This document shows, in pieces, positions 28,118 through 36,548 of a DNA stretch of 44,651 nt. Origin of the DNA: Lentisphaeria bacterium (GTDB taxonomy: Bacteria > Verrucomicrobiota > Lentisphaeria > Victivallales > Victivallaceae); assembly GCA_017456285.1 (NCBI GenBank), contig JAFTJQ010000030.1:1-44651 (forward strand), given 5' to 3'. The position numbers and the translations under genes are program-made. How positions within the stretch are numbered: the stretch's first letter is position 1; every line of letters begins with the position of its first letter. The notes under the pieces were generated by a model. The model did no database searches and was not told where the DNA came from. It was given only the letters and a program-made list of their open reading frames with translations.

Positions 28118-28495
28118 ATGAACAAAAACTTAATAACCGTAATTAGTGTCGCTGTCGTACTGTTATTTGCTTTACTTTACGGTGTCCCCAAATATCAAGT
28201 CTGGCAGCAAGGATTGAAGGGACAGGCTGAATTGGCACGAGCAGAACAAAATCGCAAAATCGCCGTTCAGGAAGCAGAAGCAAAAAAAGATTCCGCCAAA
28301 GCATTAGCAGAGGCAGAAGTTATTCGTGCAGAGGGTATTGCCAAAGCAAATAGAATTATCGGCGACAGTTTGAAAGAAAATGAAGCTTATCTTCGTTATT
28401 TATGGATTCAAGCATTAACCGAAAATCAGCAGGATGTAATTTATGTGCCGACTGAAGCAGGGTTACCCATTCTTGAGGCTGGGCATCGTAAATAA
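28118..28495 (+). CDS. Small membrane-anchored SPFH-like protein
   Basis: A 125-residue protein with one N-terminal transmembrane helix (about 5-23). An Ala/Glu/Lys-rich helix follows (about 35-90), with the repeat-like ARAEQNRKIAVQEAEAKK and AEAEVIRAEGIAKANRIIG. The tail ends in VIYVPTEAGLPILEAG. The helix resembles the C-terminal coiled region of stomatin/prohibitin (band 7) proteins without the SPFH domain itself. Similar short proteins occur in phages and bacteria with unknown function. The start at 28118 has TTGGAGG upstream. Runs of nine and eight C flank the gene in both intergenic regions. Confidence 0.65.
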   Translation: MNKNLITVISVAVVLLFALLYGVPKYQVWQQGLKGQAELARAEQNRKIAVQEAEAKKDSAKALAEAEVIRAEGIAKANRIIGDSLKENEAYLRYLWIQALTENQQDVIYVPTEAGLPILEAGHRK

Positions 28496-28552
28496 ATTAT
28501 TTTCCCCCCCCAAAAAAAATTTAATTAGCGATATTTCACCGCAATTTATTAC

Positions 28553-29701
28553 CTAAATTTCCGAAGCAATTCGACGGGCGGCAGAATCAGATTCAAGGAT
28601 ACTCTCCAGAGTATCTTGCGGTAACTTCGGGGTTTTCGCCATAACCCGATCAACGATTTTCCAAATATCGGGAAAGGCAATCTCTCCCCTCAAAAAGCGT
28701 TTAACTGCCTCTTCATTAGCGGCATTCATGATTGCTCCCATCGTTCCGCCCTCTCGAACTGCCGTTCTCGCAAACTCCAATGATGGAAAGACTGTTTCAT
28801 TCACCTCGGCGAAGCTCAAACTCCCCATTTTTGCCAAATTCAAAGGCGCTACATTGCCTGCACAAATTCTGGGGTAAGTCAATGCGTACTGTATCGGCAA
28901 TTCCATTGACGGATTAGATAGCAATGCCAAATTGGAATTATCGTTAAACTCCACCATAGAGTGAATTATTGCCTCCTTGTGGACAAGCACCTGAATTTTC
29001 TCCGCCGCCAAGTTAAATAAGTAATGAGCCTCAACAACCTCCAATGCCTTATTCATCATGCTGGCAGAATCGATTGTAATTTTAGTCCCCATTGACCAAA
29101 CCGGATGTTTTAATGCCATTTCAGGCGTTACCTGTGCCATTTCTGACAGCGTAAAATTGCTGAAAGGCCCGCCTGATGAGGTCAAAATCAAATTTTTTAC
29201 GCAATCAATTTCTCGTCCTTGCAGACATTGAAACAATGCAGAGTGTTCGCTGTCAACAGGAATAATCATGCTTGCAGGATGCTTAAGCAACTCCCGATTA
29301 ATAAATTCACCTGCCATGACCATGACCTCTTTGCTGGCGAGGGCGATTCTTTTATTATGCTTAATCGCATTCAAAACCGGGATAAATCCGCCAGTACCGA
29401 TTATGGCACACAGAACAATATCGATATTTTCATTGATAATAAGTTCACTTGCAGAGTTTTCACTTGAATAAATTTGAGTATCATCAGAAACAAGAGAACG
29501 CAACTCCCCGGCAGCAGATTTATCCGCCATGACCAATTTTTTCACCTTAAATTCATTAGCCTGCTCGGCAAGGACTTCAAAATTTCTATTGGCAGTTAAA
29601 ACTGCAATCTCAAAATCATCCTGCAAATTCCGCAAAACTTTAATCGCATTTTTTCCGATTGACCCGGTACTGCCGAGAATTGCTACACGTTTTCTGCTCA
29701 T
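28553..29701 (-). CDS. dxr: 1-deoxy-D-xylulose 5-phosphate reductoisomerase
   Basis: Dxr converts DXP to MEP with NADPH, the second step of the non-mevalonate isoprenoid route. The 382-residue length is normal. The NADPH loop GSTGSIGKNAIKVL is at residue 10; the metal and substrate site shows PVDSEHSALFQCLQG, TSSGGPF and the flexible loop HPVWSMGTKITIDSASMMNK. The start overlaps the dtd stop by 4 nt (29698-29701), so it is translationally coupled and last in a five-gene minus operon. Confidence 0.97.
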   Translation of the reverse strand: MSRKRVAILGSTGSIGKNAIKVLRNLQDDFEIAVLTANRNFEVLAEQANEFKVKKLVMADKSAAGELRSLVSDDTQIYSSENSASELIINENIDIVLCAIIGTGGFIPVLNAIKHNKRIALASKEVMVMAGEFINRELLKHPASMIIPVDSEHSALFQCLQGREIDCVKNLILTSSGGPFSNFTLSEMAQVTPEMALKHPVWSMGTKITIDSASMMNKALEVVEAHYLFNLAAEKIQVLVHKEAIIHSMVEFNDNSNLALLSNPSMELPIQYALTYPRICAGNVAPLNLAKMGSLSFAEVNETVFPSLEFARTAVREGGTMGAIMNAANEEAVKRFLRGEIAFPDIWKIVDRVMAKTPKLPQDTLESILESDSAARRIASEI

Positions 29702-30141
29702 TTTTTAGACTCCAGCAAAATTGTTACAGGCCCCTGATTGCAAAACTCCACATCCATATCAGCTCCGAAAACGCCGCAACCGTACTCGATGTTTTTCTCG
29801 GCAATTTTCGCAATAAATTTCTCGTACAAATCATTAGCCAACTCAGGATTTGCCGCATCGCTGTACCCGGGACGATTACCTTTGCGAGTATCGGCATAGA
29901 GGGTAAATTGAGAAATAATCAACATTCCGCCACCGACATCTAAAAGCGACTTATTCATTTTGCCTTCTTCATCATTAAATATTCTCAACTTCACACAACG
30001 CTCCGATAAATACTCCACATCGGCAATTGTATCACTATGGGTAACTCCGACTAAAACCAGTAACCCCTCACCGATTTTACCGGTAACTTGCCCATCAACA
30101 CTCACTTGGGCGTGAGAAACACGCTGAACTAAAAGACGCAT
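29698..30141 (-). CDS. dtd: D-aminoacyl-tRNA deacylase
   Basis: DTD hydrolyses D-amino acids and glycine from mischarged tRNA. The 147-residue length is standard. Diagnostic motifs are MRLLVQRVSHAQVSVDG at the start, SQFTLYADTRKGNRP with the active-site Ser/Gln/Thr, and NQGPVTILLES at the C-terminus (the cross-subunit GP motif, here GPV). It sits 6 nt after folE and overlaps dxr. Confidence 0.97.
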   Translation of the reverse strand: MRLLVQRVSHAQVSVDGQVTGKIGEGLLVLVGVTHSDTIADVEYLSERCVKLRIFNDEEGKMNKSLLDVGGGMLIISQFTLYADTRKGNRPGYSDAANPELANDLYEKFIAKIAEKNIEYGCGVFGADMDVEFCNQGPVTILLESKK

Positions 30142-30147
30142 AGTAAT

Positions 30148-30690
30148 TTACCCTTTGATAAGTCGCAAAAACTCCTGACGTGTTGATGCTTCTCGACGAA
30201 ATGAACCAAGCATGGAACTTGTAGTCATAACTGAATTTTGCTTCTCCACTCCACGCATTCTCATACACAAATGCTGTGCCTCACAAACAACTCCAACCCC
30301 CTCTGCACCAATGGTTTCCATAATTGTTTCCGCAATTTGGGTGGTTAAACGCTCCTGTATTTGCAATCTGCGGGCAAACATATCGACGATTCTTGCAAGT
30401 TTACTTACTCCGAAAATTTTTCCCTGCGGAATATAACCGATGTGGCATTTCCCAAAAAACGGCAGCATGTGATGCTCACACAAACTGTAAAATTCAATAT
30501 CACGAACGATAATCATTTCATCTGATTCGCTTTCAAAAATCGCTCCGTTAATCACCTCTTCCAATTTCTGGTGATAGCCGCGAGTCAAGTACTGATATGC
30601 TTTTTCCACTCTTTTCGGAGTATCAATTAATCCCTCTCGATTCGGATCCTCTCCGATAAACTGCAAAATTTTCACAACTTGTTCCTGCAT
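30148..30690 (-). CDS. folE: GTP cyclohydrolase I
   Basis: FolE converts GTP to dihydroneopterin triphosphate, the first step of folate synthesis. The 180-residue protein has the zinc and active-site block [18 protein letters not shown], the second zinc ligand in [14 protein letters not shown], and the QERLT and TSSMLGSFR motifs. It lies 2 nt after the lipoprotein gene and 6 nt before dtd. Confidence 0.97.
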   Translation of the reverse strand: MQEQVVKILQFIGEDPNREGLIDTPKRVEKAYQYLTRGYHQKLEEVINGAIFESESDEMIIVRDIEFYSLCEHHMLPFFGKCHIGYIPQGKIFGVSKLARIVDMFARRLQIQERLTTQIAETIMETIGAEGVGVVCEAQHLCMRMRGVEKQNSVMTTSSMLGSFRREASTRQEFLRLIKG

Positions 30691-30692
30691 AA

Positions 30693-31232
30693 TTACTTAA
30701 CAACCTCCCCGTCAATATCTTTCTGATTCTTTTTATTCACAAATTCGCCATTGTCATCAAGCGTAAACTTGATAAACTCCGCCTGAATAATGCGGTCGTA
30801 ATTAGGAATTGTTCCGATATTTCTATTGCGAATACTTCCGTAACCGCCGTCGAAATCTTTATTGATTTCCTCCCAATCTAAATTATTGCCGCCCTCGGTT
30901 GCTCCGATGATATTCAAGGTCGGATTAAACTCTACCGATCTGCCGTGCGGAATAACCCTGATTGATTTAATCAAAATCGCATCAGCCCCATGCTTCTCGC
31001 CCTCAATCAATGCCTTGCGGTAGAGGTCATCAAGTGAATAATCCTGATAATTTCCCTCAACTGAACAAACTCCGAAAACCGTATATTCATACGGCACTTC
31101 AGAAGCCTTGTTATATTTAGGAATATCCACCGTCGGCTCATATTCAGCAGTTGTCTGAATATCCACACTCAAGCATCCTGCAATTAACAACATTGCAAAT
31201 AATGCAACAAACATTTTTACAATTTTTTTCAT
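30693..31232 (-). CDS. Lipoprotein of unknown function
   Basis: About 179 residues. A lysine-rich start, hydrophobic core and LLIAGC lipobox mark a lipoprotein. After a short linker a compact domain contains [12 protein letters not shown] and [21 protein letters not shown], reminiscent of YbjQ or DUF-type small alpha/beta folds in which a helix ends in GADA. I cannot place it firmly. I prefer the ATG at 31232, which has AGGATGAG upstream, over 31244; both overlap or touch the end of the preceding gene, so it is cotranscribed with it. Confidence 0.65.
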   Translation of the reverse strand: MKKIVKMFVALFAMLLIAGCLSVDIQTTAEYEPTVDIPKYNKASEVPYEYTVFGVCSVEGNYQDYSLDDLYRKALIEGEKHGADAILIKSIRVIPHGRSVEFNPTLNIIGATEGGNNLDWEEINKDFDGGYGSIRNRNIGTIPNYDRIIQAEFIKFTLDDNGEFVNKKNQKDIDGEVVK

Positions 31233-31233
31233 T

Positions 31234-32781
31234 TTACTGCTCATCCTGCATTATCAAATTCAACATTTTTTCAGTAGCGATAATCGCCGCCACCATCTGG
31301 TCGCTGTCAACTCCGACGGTACTCAAAAAACTATGCCCCTTTATCACATCCCAAGTAATTGTAGTTTCAACCAAAGCATCAGTTTTACCGCCGGGGGGGA
31401 TACGCACTTCGTAATCAAGCAATGCGGGCATCGTCATTCCGAGCTGCTTCAAATTTTTCCGCATTGCTTTGACGAAAGCATCGTAACCGCCGTCACCGGT
31501 TGCCTTATTCTCAACAATTTGGTCATTGTACTTAATTTTGACCACAGCGTTAGGAATCTTATTAAAGCCGTTTTCCACACGGTAATCAATAACTTTGAGT
31601 TTGCTGTGGAAAGGAGTTTTAAGTGCATTGGCAATCAAAAACGGCAAATCAGAGGCAGAAACGCTCTTCTTTTTGTCACCGAAGCGGATAATCTCCTGAA
31701 GCACCTTAACTTTGATCTCTGCATCCAGTTCAATACCAAGCTCTTCCAAGTTTTTGTCCAAAGATGCTTTGCCGCTCAATTTGCCCAAAGCGTAGTTGCG
31801 ATGACGCCCGAATCGCTCGGGAAGAAGTTTATTGACATAGAGGTTACCCTTTTTATCCCCGTCAGCATGTACTCCGCAGGTCTGGGTAAAAACATCCGCT
31901 CCGACAATCGGTACATTCCAACCGCATCGCTTACCAGAAATATTCTGCACCATACTGGTTGCGGCAAAAAGTTCACTCTCCACCACATTGCAGCAGCGAT
32001 CAGTCATATCATTGATAATAACCACCAACTGCGACAAAGGCTGATTACCTGTCCGCTCTCCTAACCCGTTGATAGTAGTATGGATACCATTAATTCCGCA
32101 CTTGATTGCCGCCAGAGAATTAGCACTTACCAGACCGTAATCGTTGTGTCCGTGGAAGTCCAATCGAACACTCGGAAAATTCTGATACATCCAAGTTAAA
32201 TACTCTGTCAAACTGTCAGGATTTGCCACTCCGAGGGTGTCGGGCAGCATAATCCGCTCAATCGGAAGTTCAGCAAGTGCGGTCATAAAATCAAAAACAT
32301 AATCTCTGGAGTTCTGCATTCCATTAGTCCAGTCCTCCAAATACAAATTGACTTTAAGTCCGTTCTCAACGGCATATTCAATCTCTTTTTTAACATCTGC
32401 AAAGTGGTCTTGCGGCTTCTTTTTGAGCTGAATTTCACAGTGAGCTTTTGAACCTTTGGTCAGCAAATTAATCACTTTGCCGTCAACGGATTTGACCCAA
32501 TCAATCGATTTACCGCCGTCAACGAAACTTAAAATCTCCATTGCTTCATGCTTGCCGACTGACTTTGCCCAGTCAATGATATTTTTGACCCCAACTTTTT
32601 CGCCGTCAGATACTCGTGCTGAACCGATTTCCAAACGGTCGATTTTCAATGTTCCTATCAACATTTGGGCGATTGCCAATTTCTCTGCAGGAGCAAAAGC
32701 CACTCCGGGTGTTTGTTCACCGTCACGCAAAGTAGTGTCAAGTATTTCCACACATTTATTAAAATTTGTCTTGTTATTCAT
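31234..32781 (-). CDS. Alpha-isopropylmalate/citramalate synthase family protein
   Basis: A 515-residue DRE-TIM acyl-CoA lyase. The barrel begins EILDTTLRDGEQTPGVAF and has FHGHNDYGLVSANS for metal and substrate, then NGLGERTGNQPL. The C-terminal part (about 360-510) is the LeuA regulatory dimer domain. Families with this DTTLRDGEQTPGVAF start include LeuA, LeuA2 and (R)-citramalate synthase, which make branched-chain precursors. Which of these it is cannot be told without modelling the substrate pocket. It heads a minus operon with a lipoprotein, folE, dtd and dxr. Confidence 0.85.
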   Translation of the reverse strand: MNNKTNFNKCVEILDTTLRDGEQTPGVAFAPAEKLAIAQMLIGTLKIDRLEIGSARVSDGEKVGVKNIIDWAKSVGKHEAMEILSFVDGGKSIDWVKSVDGKVINLLTKGSKAHCEIQLKKKPQDHFADVKKEIEYAVENGLKVNLYLEDWTNGMQNSRDYVFDFMTALAELPIERIMLPDTLGVANPDSLTEYLTWMYQNFPSVRLDFHGHNDYGLVSANSLAAIKCGINGIHTTINGLGERTGNQPLSQLVVIINDMTDRCCNVVESELFAATSMVQNISGKRCGWNVPIVGADVFTQTCGVHADGDKKGNLYVNKLLPERFGRHRNYALGKLSGKASLDKNLEELGIELDAEIKVKVLQEIIRFGDKKKSVSASDLPFLIANALKTPFHSKLKVIDYRVENGFNKIPNAVVKIKYNDQIVENKATGDGGYDAFVKAMRKNLKQLGMTMPALLDYEVRIPPGGKTDALVETTITWDVIKGHSFLSTVGVDSDQMVAAIIATEKMLNLIMQDEQ

Positions 32782-32813
32782 AAAAACCTTTTTTGTTAAA
32801 ATTTATTGATCAG

Positions 32814-32841
32814 ATTATAAAAAATTATTAAGTTATGTAAA
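32814..32841 (-). promoter_or_regulatory. Promoter of the citramalate synthase operon
   Basis: On the minus strand TTTACA (32841-32836), a 16-nt spacer and TATAAT (32819-32814). Next to it, in the divergent region, 8-nt arms CCGGATTC (32868-32875) and GAATCCGG (32897-32904) form an inverted repeat that could be an operator. No gene lies between 32782 and 33089. Confidence 0.7.
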
Positions 32842-33007
32842 TCGGAGAAAAGAAATTAAAAACCTATCCGGATTCCGCCGCTCTCCGAAGACTAACGAAT
32901 CCGGTTACTAATGTCTGTAATGGCAATAAATATTGCCGAAAATTGTTCATATTTGCTTTTCATAGTACTATATTATAATATAAATTACAAAAAATTCAAG
33001 TCAAAAC

Positions 33008-33035
33008 TTGAAAAAAATGGATAATACATTATATT
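33008..33035 (+). promoter_or_regulatory. Promoter of ilvB
   Basis: TTGAAA (33008-33013), a 16-nt spacer and TATATT (33030-33035). A second candidate, TTGCTT (32953) with TATAAT (32974-32979) and a 15-nt spacer, lies upstream. Confidence 0.65.
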
Positions 33036-33089
33036 AAATGATGTTTTAGATGTATTTATTTGAGAAAAATGATAACATTGAGGAAAAAT

Positions 33090-34850
33090 ATGAGTGAAAA
33101 ATTAGAGACTATGAGAGGCAATGAAATTGCTATCCGCTGTTTGGAAAAACTGGGGGTAGAGACTGTTTTTGCCTATCCGGGCGGAACTGCGATTGAATTA
33201 CATCAAGCTTTGTCACGGTCCTCAATTCGAGTTATTTTGCCCCGCCATGAACAAGGCGGTGCATTTGCTGCGGGAGGATACGCACGGGCAACAGGTCGTG
33301 TCGGCGTGGCAATGGCAACCAGCGGTCCGGGTGCAACAAATTTAATTACCGGTATTGCTGATGCTTATTTGGATTCAGTTCCGACAGTATTTATTACCGG
33401 ACAGGTTGCATCGACATTGATTGGGAAAAATGTTTTTCAGGAAACTGACATGATCGGCATGACCCGTCCGATTGTTAAGCACAGTTACTTGGTTATGGAT
33501 GCAGCCGATATGCCGAGAATTTTCAAAGAAGCCTTTTTCTTGGCACAGAGCGGACGTCCGGGACCGGTGGTAATCGACATTCCGAAAAACATTCAGCAGC
33601 AGACTGTCGAAGTGGATTTTGATTCTGCAATGGATTTGGATAATTATATTCTGACTGACGACCCTGCGGATAGTGATATTGAAGCAATCAGAGCAATGAT
33701 TGAAAAAGCAGAGAAACCCTGCATTTACGCAGGCGGCGGTATCATTATGGCGGAAGCGGCTGATGAATTGGTAAAATTTGCTGAATCATACAATATTCCC
33801 GTAACCACAACCTTGATGGGCGTAGGTGCGATTTCTGATGACCACAAATTGAGTTTAAGCTGGCTCGGCATGCACGGAACTTATTACGCAAACTATGCGG
33901 CAAATGAGTGCGATTTACTGCTTTGCCTCGGAGCGAGATTTGATGACCGTGTAACCGGTAATCCGCAGAACTTTGCCAAATATGCGAAAATTGTACACGT
34001 TGATATTGACGATTCTGAAATTAACAAAAATAAGTTTGCCGACTTGGGTGTAGTTGCCGATGTCAAAAAGACTTTGGTTAAACTCAATGAAAAACCGATC
34101 TACAAAGAATACAGCAATTGGTTTAAGCAAATCAACGAGTGGAAAACATCTTTCCCGAAAACTTACAAGAAAAAGTCAGATCGTATTCAGCCGCAATATG
34201 TTATGGAGACACTCGCCCGTTTGACCGACGGTGAAGCAATTATCGTTCCCGGTGTCGGACAGCATCAGATGTGGGCAGCACAGTATTACAAATACAGTTT
34301 TCCCCGTCAATTGCTTACTTCCGGCGGACTCGGTTCAATGGGCTTCGGACTTCCTGCTGCAATGGGAGCAAAAGCCGCCAGACCCGACAAATTGGTTATC
34401 AATATTGACGGCGACGGGTCTTTCCAGATGAATATTCAGGAACTCGGTACGTTGAAAATCGAGGAACTTGATGTAAAAATGATTATTCTCAATAACCAGC
34501 ACTTGGGTATGGTTTGCCAGTGGGAAGACCGCTTCTATAACCACAACCGCGGCAATACCGTACTTGGTAATTGCAAAGGTTCTTGCGGCGTAAAGGGACA
34601 CGATTGCAATAACTGCGATCACGGCGATGTCTGTATCGGCGAAAGAACTTATCCCGATTTCGTAAAAATTGCCGAGGGATACGGAGTTAAAGCACTCTAT
34701 GTCGACAAAATTGAGGATTTGGAAGAGGCAATTAAAACTATGCTTGCAACTCCGGGGCCATTCCTTTTGGATGTCAATACCGGTTATGAAGAGCATGTTT
34801 TGCCGATGATTCCGCCGGGAAAAGATTACAAATCCATCATTTTGGAATAA
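33090..34850 (+). CDS. ilvB: Acetolactate synthase large subunit
   Basis: This ThDP enzyme joins two pyruvates (or pyruvate and 2-oxobutyrate) in branched-chain amino acid synthesis. In the 586-residue product the catalytic Glu is in LPRHEQGG and the ThDP motif starts at GDGSFQMNIQELGT. After QHLGMVCQWEDRFYNHN an unusual Cys-rich loop (C495, C499, C506, C509, C515) replaces the few residues normally between TYLG and PDFVKIAEGYG. The start at 33090 has GAGG upstream; a longer frame from TTG 33060 has no RBS. No small regulatory subunit gene follows. Confidence 0.95.
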   Translation: MSEKLETMRGNEIAIRCLEKLGVETVFAYPGGTAIELHQALSRSSIRVILPRHEQGGAFAAGGYARATGRVGVAMATSGPGATNLITGIADAYLDSVPTVFITGQVASTLIGKNVFQETDMIGMTRPIVKHSYLVMDAADMPRIFKEAFFLAQSGRPGPVVIDIPKNIQQQTVEVDFDSAMDLDNYILTDDPADSDIEAIRAMIEKAEKPCIYAGGGIIMAEAADELVKFAESYNIPVTTTLMGVGAISDDHKLSLSWLGMHGTYYANYAANECDLLLCLGARFDDRVTGNPQNFAKYAKIVHVDIDDSEINKNKFADLGVVADVKKTLVKLNEKPIYKEYSNWFKQINEWKTSFPKTYKKKSDRIQPQYVMETLARLTDGEAIIVPGVGQHQMWAAQYYKYSFPRQLLTSGGLGSMGFGLPAAMGAKAARPDKLVINIDGDGSFQMNIQELGTLKIEELDVKMIILNNQHLGMVCQWEDRFYNHNRGNTVLGNCKGSCGVKGHDCNNCDHGDVCIGERTYPDFVKIAEGYGVKALYVDKIEDLEEAIKTMLATPGPFLLDVNTGYEEHVLPMIPPGKDYKSIILE

Positions 34851-34906
34851 AAATTTGAAAAAATTTACTTTTAGGGGATGAATTTTTTCAAAAGTGTGCT
34901 ACATTA

Positions 34907-34912
34907 TATAAT
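34907..34912 (+). promoter_or_regulatory. -10 element for the COX24-like mini-gene
   Basis: TATAAT (34907-34912) follows a TTTTTC or TTCAAA -35-like stretch. The arms 34854-34865 and 34881-34892 form a perfect 12-bp AT-only inverted repeat just upstream. The leader would be about 55 nt. Confidence 0.45.
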
Positions 34913-34972
34913 GTGCATTTAGAATTAAAAAGTACATAGTATTTAATATACTCTAAAGTAAGGGAATTAATT

Positions 34973-35062
34973 ATGGGTAACTTAAAAAAGAAAAGACGCA
35001 AAAAAATTGCTAAGCACAAACGCAAAAAGCAGTTGAAAGCTATGCGTCATAAGAAAAAATAA
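34973..35062 (+). CDS. COX24/AURKAIP1-domain mini ribosomal protein
   Basis: A 29-residue, very basic protein starting MGNLKKKRRKKIAKHKRKK and ending RHKKK. This composition and spacing match the AURKAIP1/COX24 domain family (for example mycobacterial bS22), tiny proteins that bind rRNA in the small subunit. TAAGGGA precedes the ATG. It is followed by a strong terminator. Its size makes it easy to miss by gene callers. The family call is from recalled pattern. Confidence 0.85.
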   Translation: MGNLKKKRRKKIAKHKRKKQLKAMRHKKK

Positions 35063-35088
35063 GCCGTTAAAAGGCTTATTGAGAGAAA

Positions 35089-35121
35089 ATGCCGAAGAAT
35101 TTTTTCTTCGGTATTTTTTTT
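35089..35121 (+). terminator. Terminator of the COX24-like gene
   Basis: An 8-bp core stem (35092-35099 with 35104-35111), extended by three pairs including one wobble, then eight T. Confidence 0.88.
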
Positions 35122-35178
35122 GCTATTTTTTTATTTCCTGCTCTTTTTTATTGCGAACTATCAATATGGCTTGTTTTT

Positions 35179-35859
35179 CTAAAAATTCGCATAGAGTAAT
35201 GAATTTAATTTAAGCAGCTTACGAAAAACCCGATAATTCGGACACATCCGCTCAACTTCACGCCAAAACTCCGCAGAGTGATTCATCTGCAAGCGATGTG
35301 CAAGTTCGTGGCAAACCACATAATCAACTAACTCCTCGGGACACATTATCAAATTCCACGGAAAATTAATGTTACCTTTGGAAGTGCATGAACCCCAACG
35401 AGTTGAAGCACTTGTAATTCGCATTTGATTATAACTTATTTTGAATTTATTTGCCGTAAATTTTAAGTGACACCCCAAATAATTTCTTGCTAATTCCCGA
35501 TAAATTCGCTCCAATTCCAACTTAACTTGAGCCGTATCCTGCAAATTCGTTACTTCAAATGCCACTCCGCTGAATATCGCTCGCTCCCCCTCAATCAGTG
35601 GATAACTTCGCCCCAAATACATAAAATTATCTCCGAGAGTAAATGTGTGCTTATATTCGGCAGAGCGATTGATTTTCGCCATTTTTTTCCGCAACCAGTC
35701 ACGATGCCGTGTAATTAAATCGACAACTTCTGACTTGGTAAGTTTAATACCACTTTTAATTACAACTTGTGAACTATCAACTTTAATTCCGATTGAAATG
35801 CTCTTTCGGCGGCTGAAAATAACTTCAACTTCTCCGAATTCTTGGTCATAATAGATCAT
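35179..35859 (-). CDS. YgjP-like (DUF45) metallopeptidase
   Basis: A 226-residue soluble protein of the YgjP/WLM-like zincin family. The zinc motif is VVCHELAHRLQMNHSAEFW, with HExxH and a third His six residues further. RWGSCTSKGNINFPWNLIMCP, the other family hallmark, precedes it. Substrates are unknown; some homologues sit with restriction systems as an HsdR-associated hydrolase, but here the neighbours are recO and argH. It begins 68 nt after recO ends. Confidence 0.9.
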   Translation of the reverse strand: MIYYDQEFGEVEVIFSRRKSISIGIKVDSSQVVIKSGIKLTKSEVVDLITRHRDWLRKKMAKINRSAEYKHTFTLGDNFMYLGRSYPLIEGERAIFSGVAFEVTNLQDTAQVKLELERIYRELARNYLGCHLKFTANKFKISYNQMRITSASTRWGSCTSKGNINFPWNLIMCPEELVDYVVCHELAHRLQMNHSAEFWREVERMCPNYRVFRKLLKLNSLLYANF

Positions 35860-35927
35860 TTTAGGTTATTTTCTTTCTGAATTATCGCATTTTTAACTTG
35901 AAATTGCAGAGCATAAGTCAACAAATG

Positions 35928-36548
35928 CTATTTTTGAATTTTATGGTAATCAAAAAGCGCGTCAAGCCACTGATTCAAACTTGTGTAGTATTGTTGAGGC
36001 AATTCAGGGAGCAAAGTCCCCTCAATCGCACTACTGATGATATTCTCGATAATCTCCTGCTGTTCAGGTGTCCCCTCACTCGGCAAAAGTCCATTTTCAT
36101 AGAGAAAAACCATTTTAATTGCCACCGCACACTGCACTAATGACCACTTTCCATCGGTCTCATCCCCGATAATCAATTGAATCATCACGTTTCTCAAAGT
36201 ATCATACAGAAACGGGGCAGGTAAACTCTCCTGAACATTTTTCATTAAAAAACTGCCGATTTTGCCGATGAACTTAAAATTTTTAGCATTTTCGGCAATT
36301 GAACTGAAATCCGTAGCTAATTCAAACTCCGTCGGCTTAAAAATATTGGAATTCCCTGCCCGATCATCAAACATGATGTCAAATTCCTGAAAAATATCAC
36401 AGGATGGGAATTTTTTTTCAGCAATCTTCAAGCCTCTATGCAGCAGCAATGAAATTCTGCCGTAATCAGGAGTAATCCCATTTACAATTAAGTCCGACTC
36501 CTGATACGGTTTTTTGCTGAAAATAATTATCGATGTTTGACTTATCAT
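35928..36548 (-). CDS. recO: DNA repair protein RecO (divergent)
   Basis: RecO helps RecR and RecF load RecA on SSB-coated DNA. The N-terminal OB fold is recognisable: SQTSIIIFSKKPYQESDLIVNGITPDYGRISLLLHRGLK-like text carries the usual pattern of a tail 'switch to open state' start, an ES/D-I block and a GRxxxxxRG region. The rest is helical. At 206 residues it is shorter than the typical 240 and I see no CxxC zinc cluster. It starts within the stop of argH (4-nt overlap). The call is moderate because similarity is weak outside the N-terminus. Confidence 0.65.
   Translation of the reverse strand: MISQTSIIIFSKKPYQESDLIVNGITPDYGRISLLLHRGLKIAEKKFPSCDIFQEFDIMFDDRAGNSNIFKPTEFELATDFSSIAENAKNFKFIGKIGSFLMKNVQESLPAPFLYDTLRNVMIQLIIGDETDGKWSLVQCAVAIKMVFLYENGLLPSEGTPEQQEIIENIISSAIEGTLLPELPQQYYTSLNQWLDALFDYHKIQK

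Noticed and set aside
34854-34892. Terminator after ilvB
   Set aside because: The 12-bp inverted repeat has a single G-C pair and no T-run behind it, so termination is unlikely.
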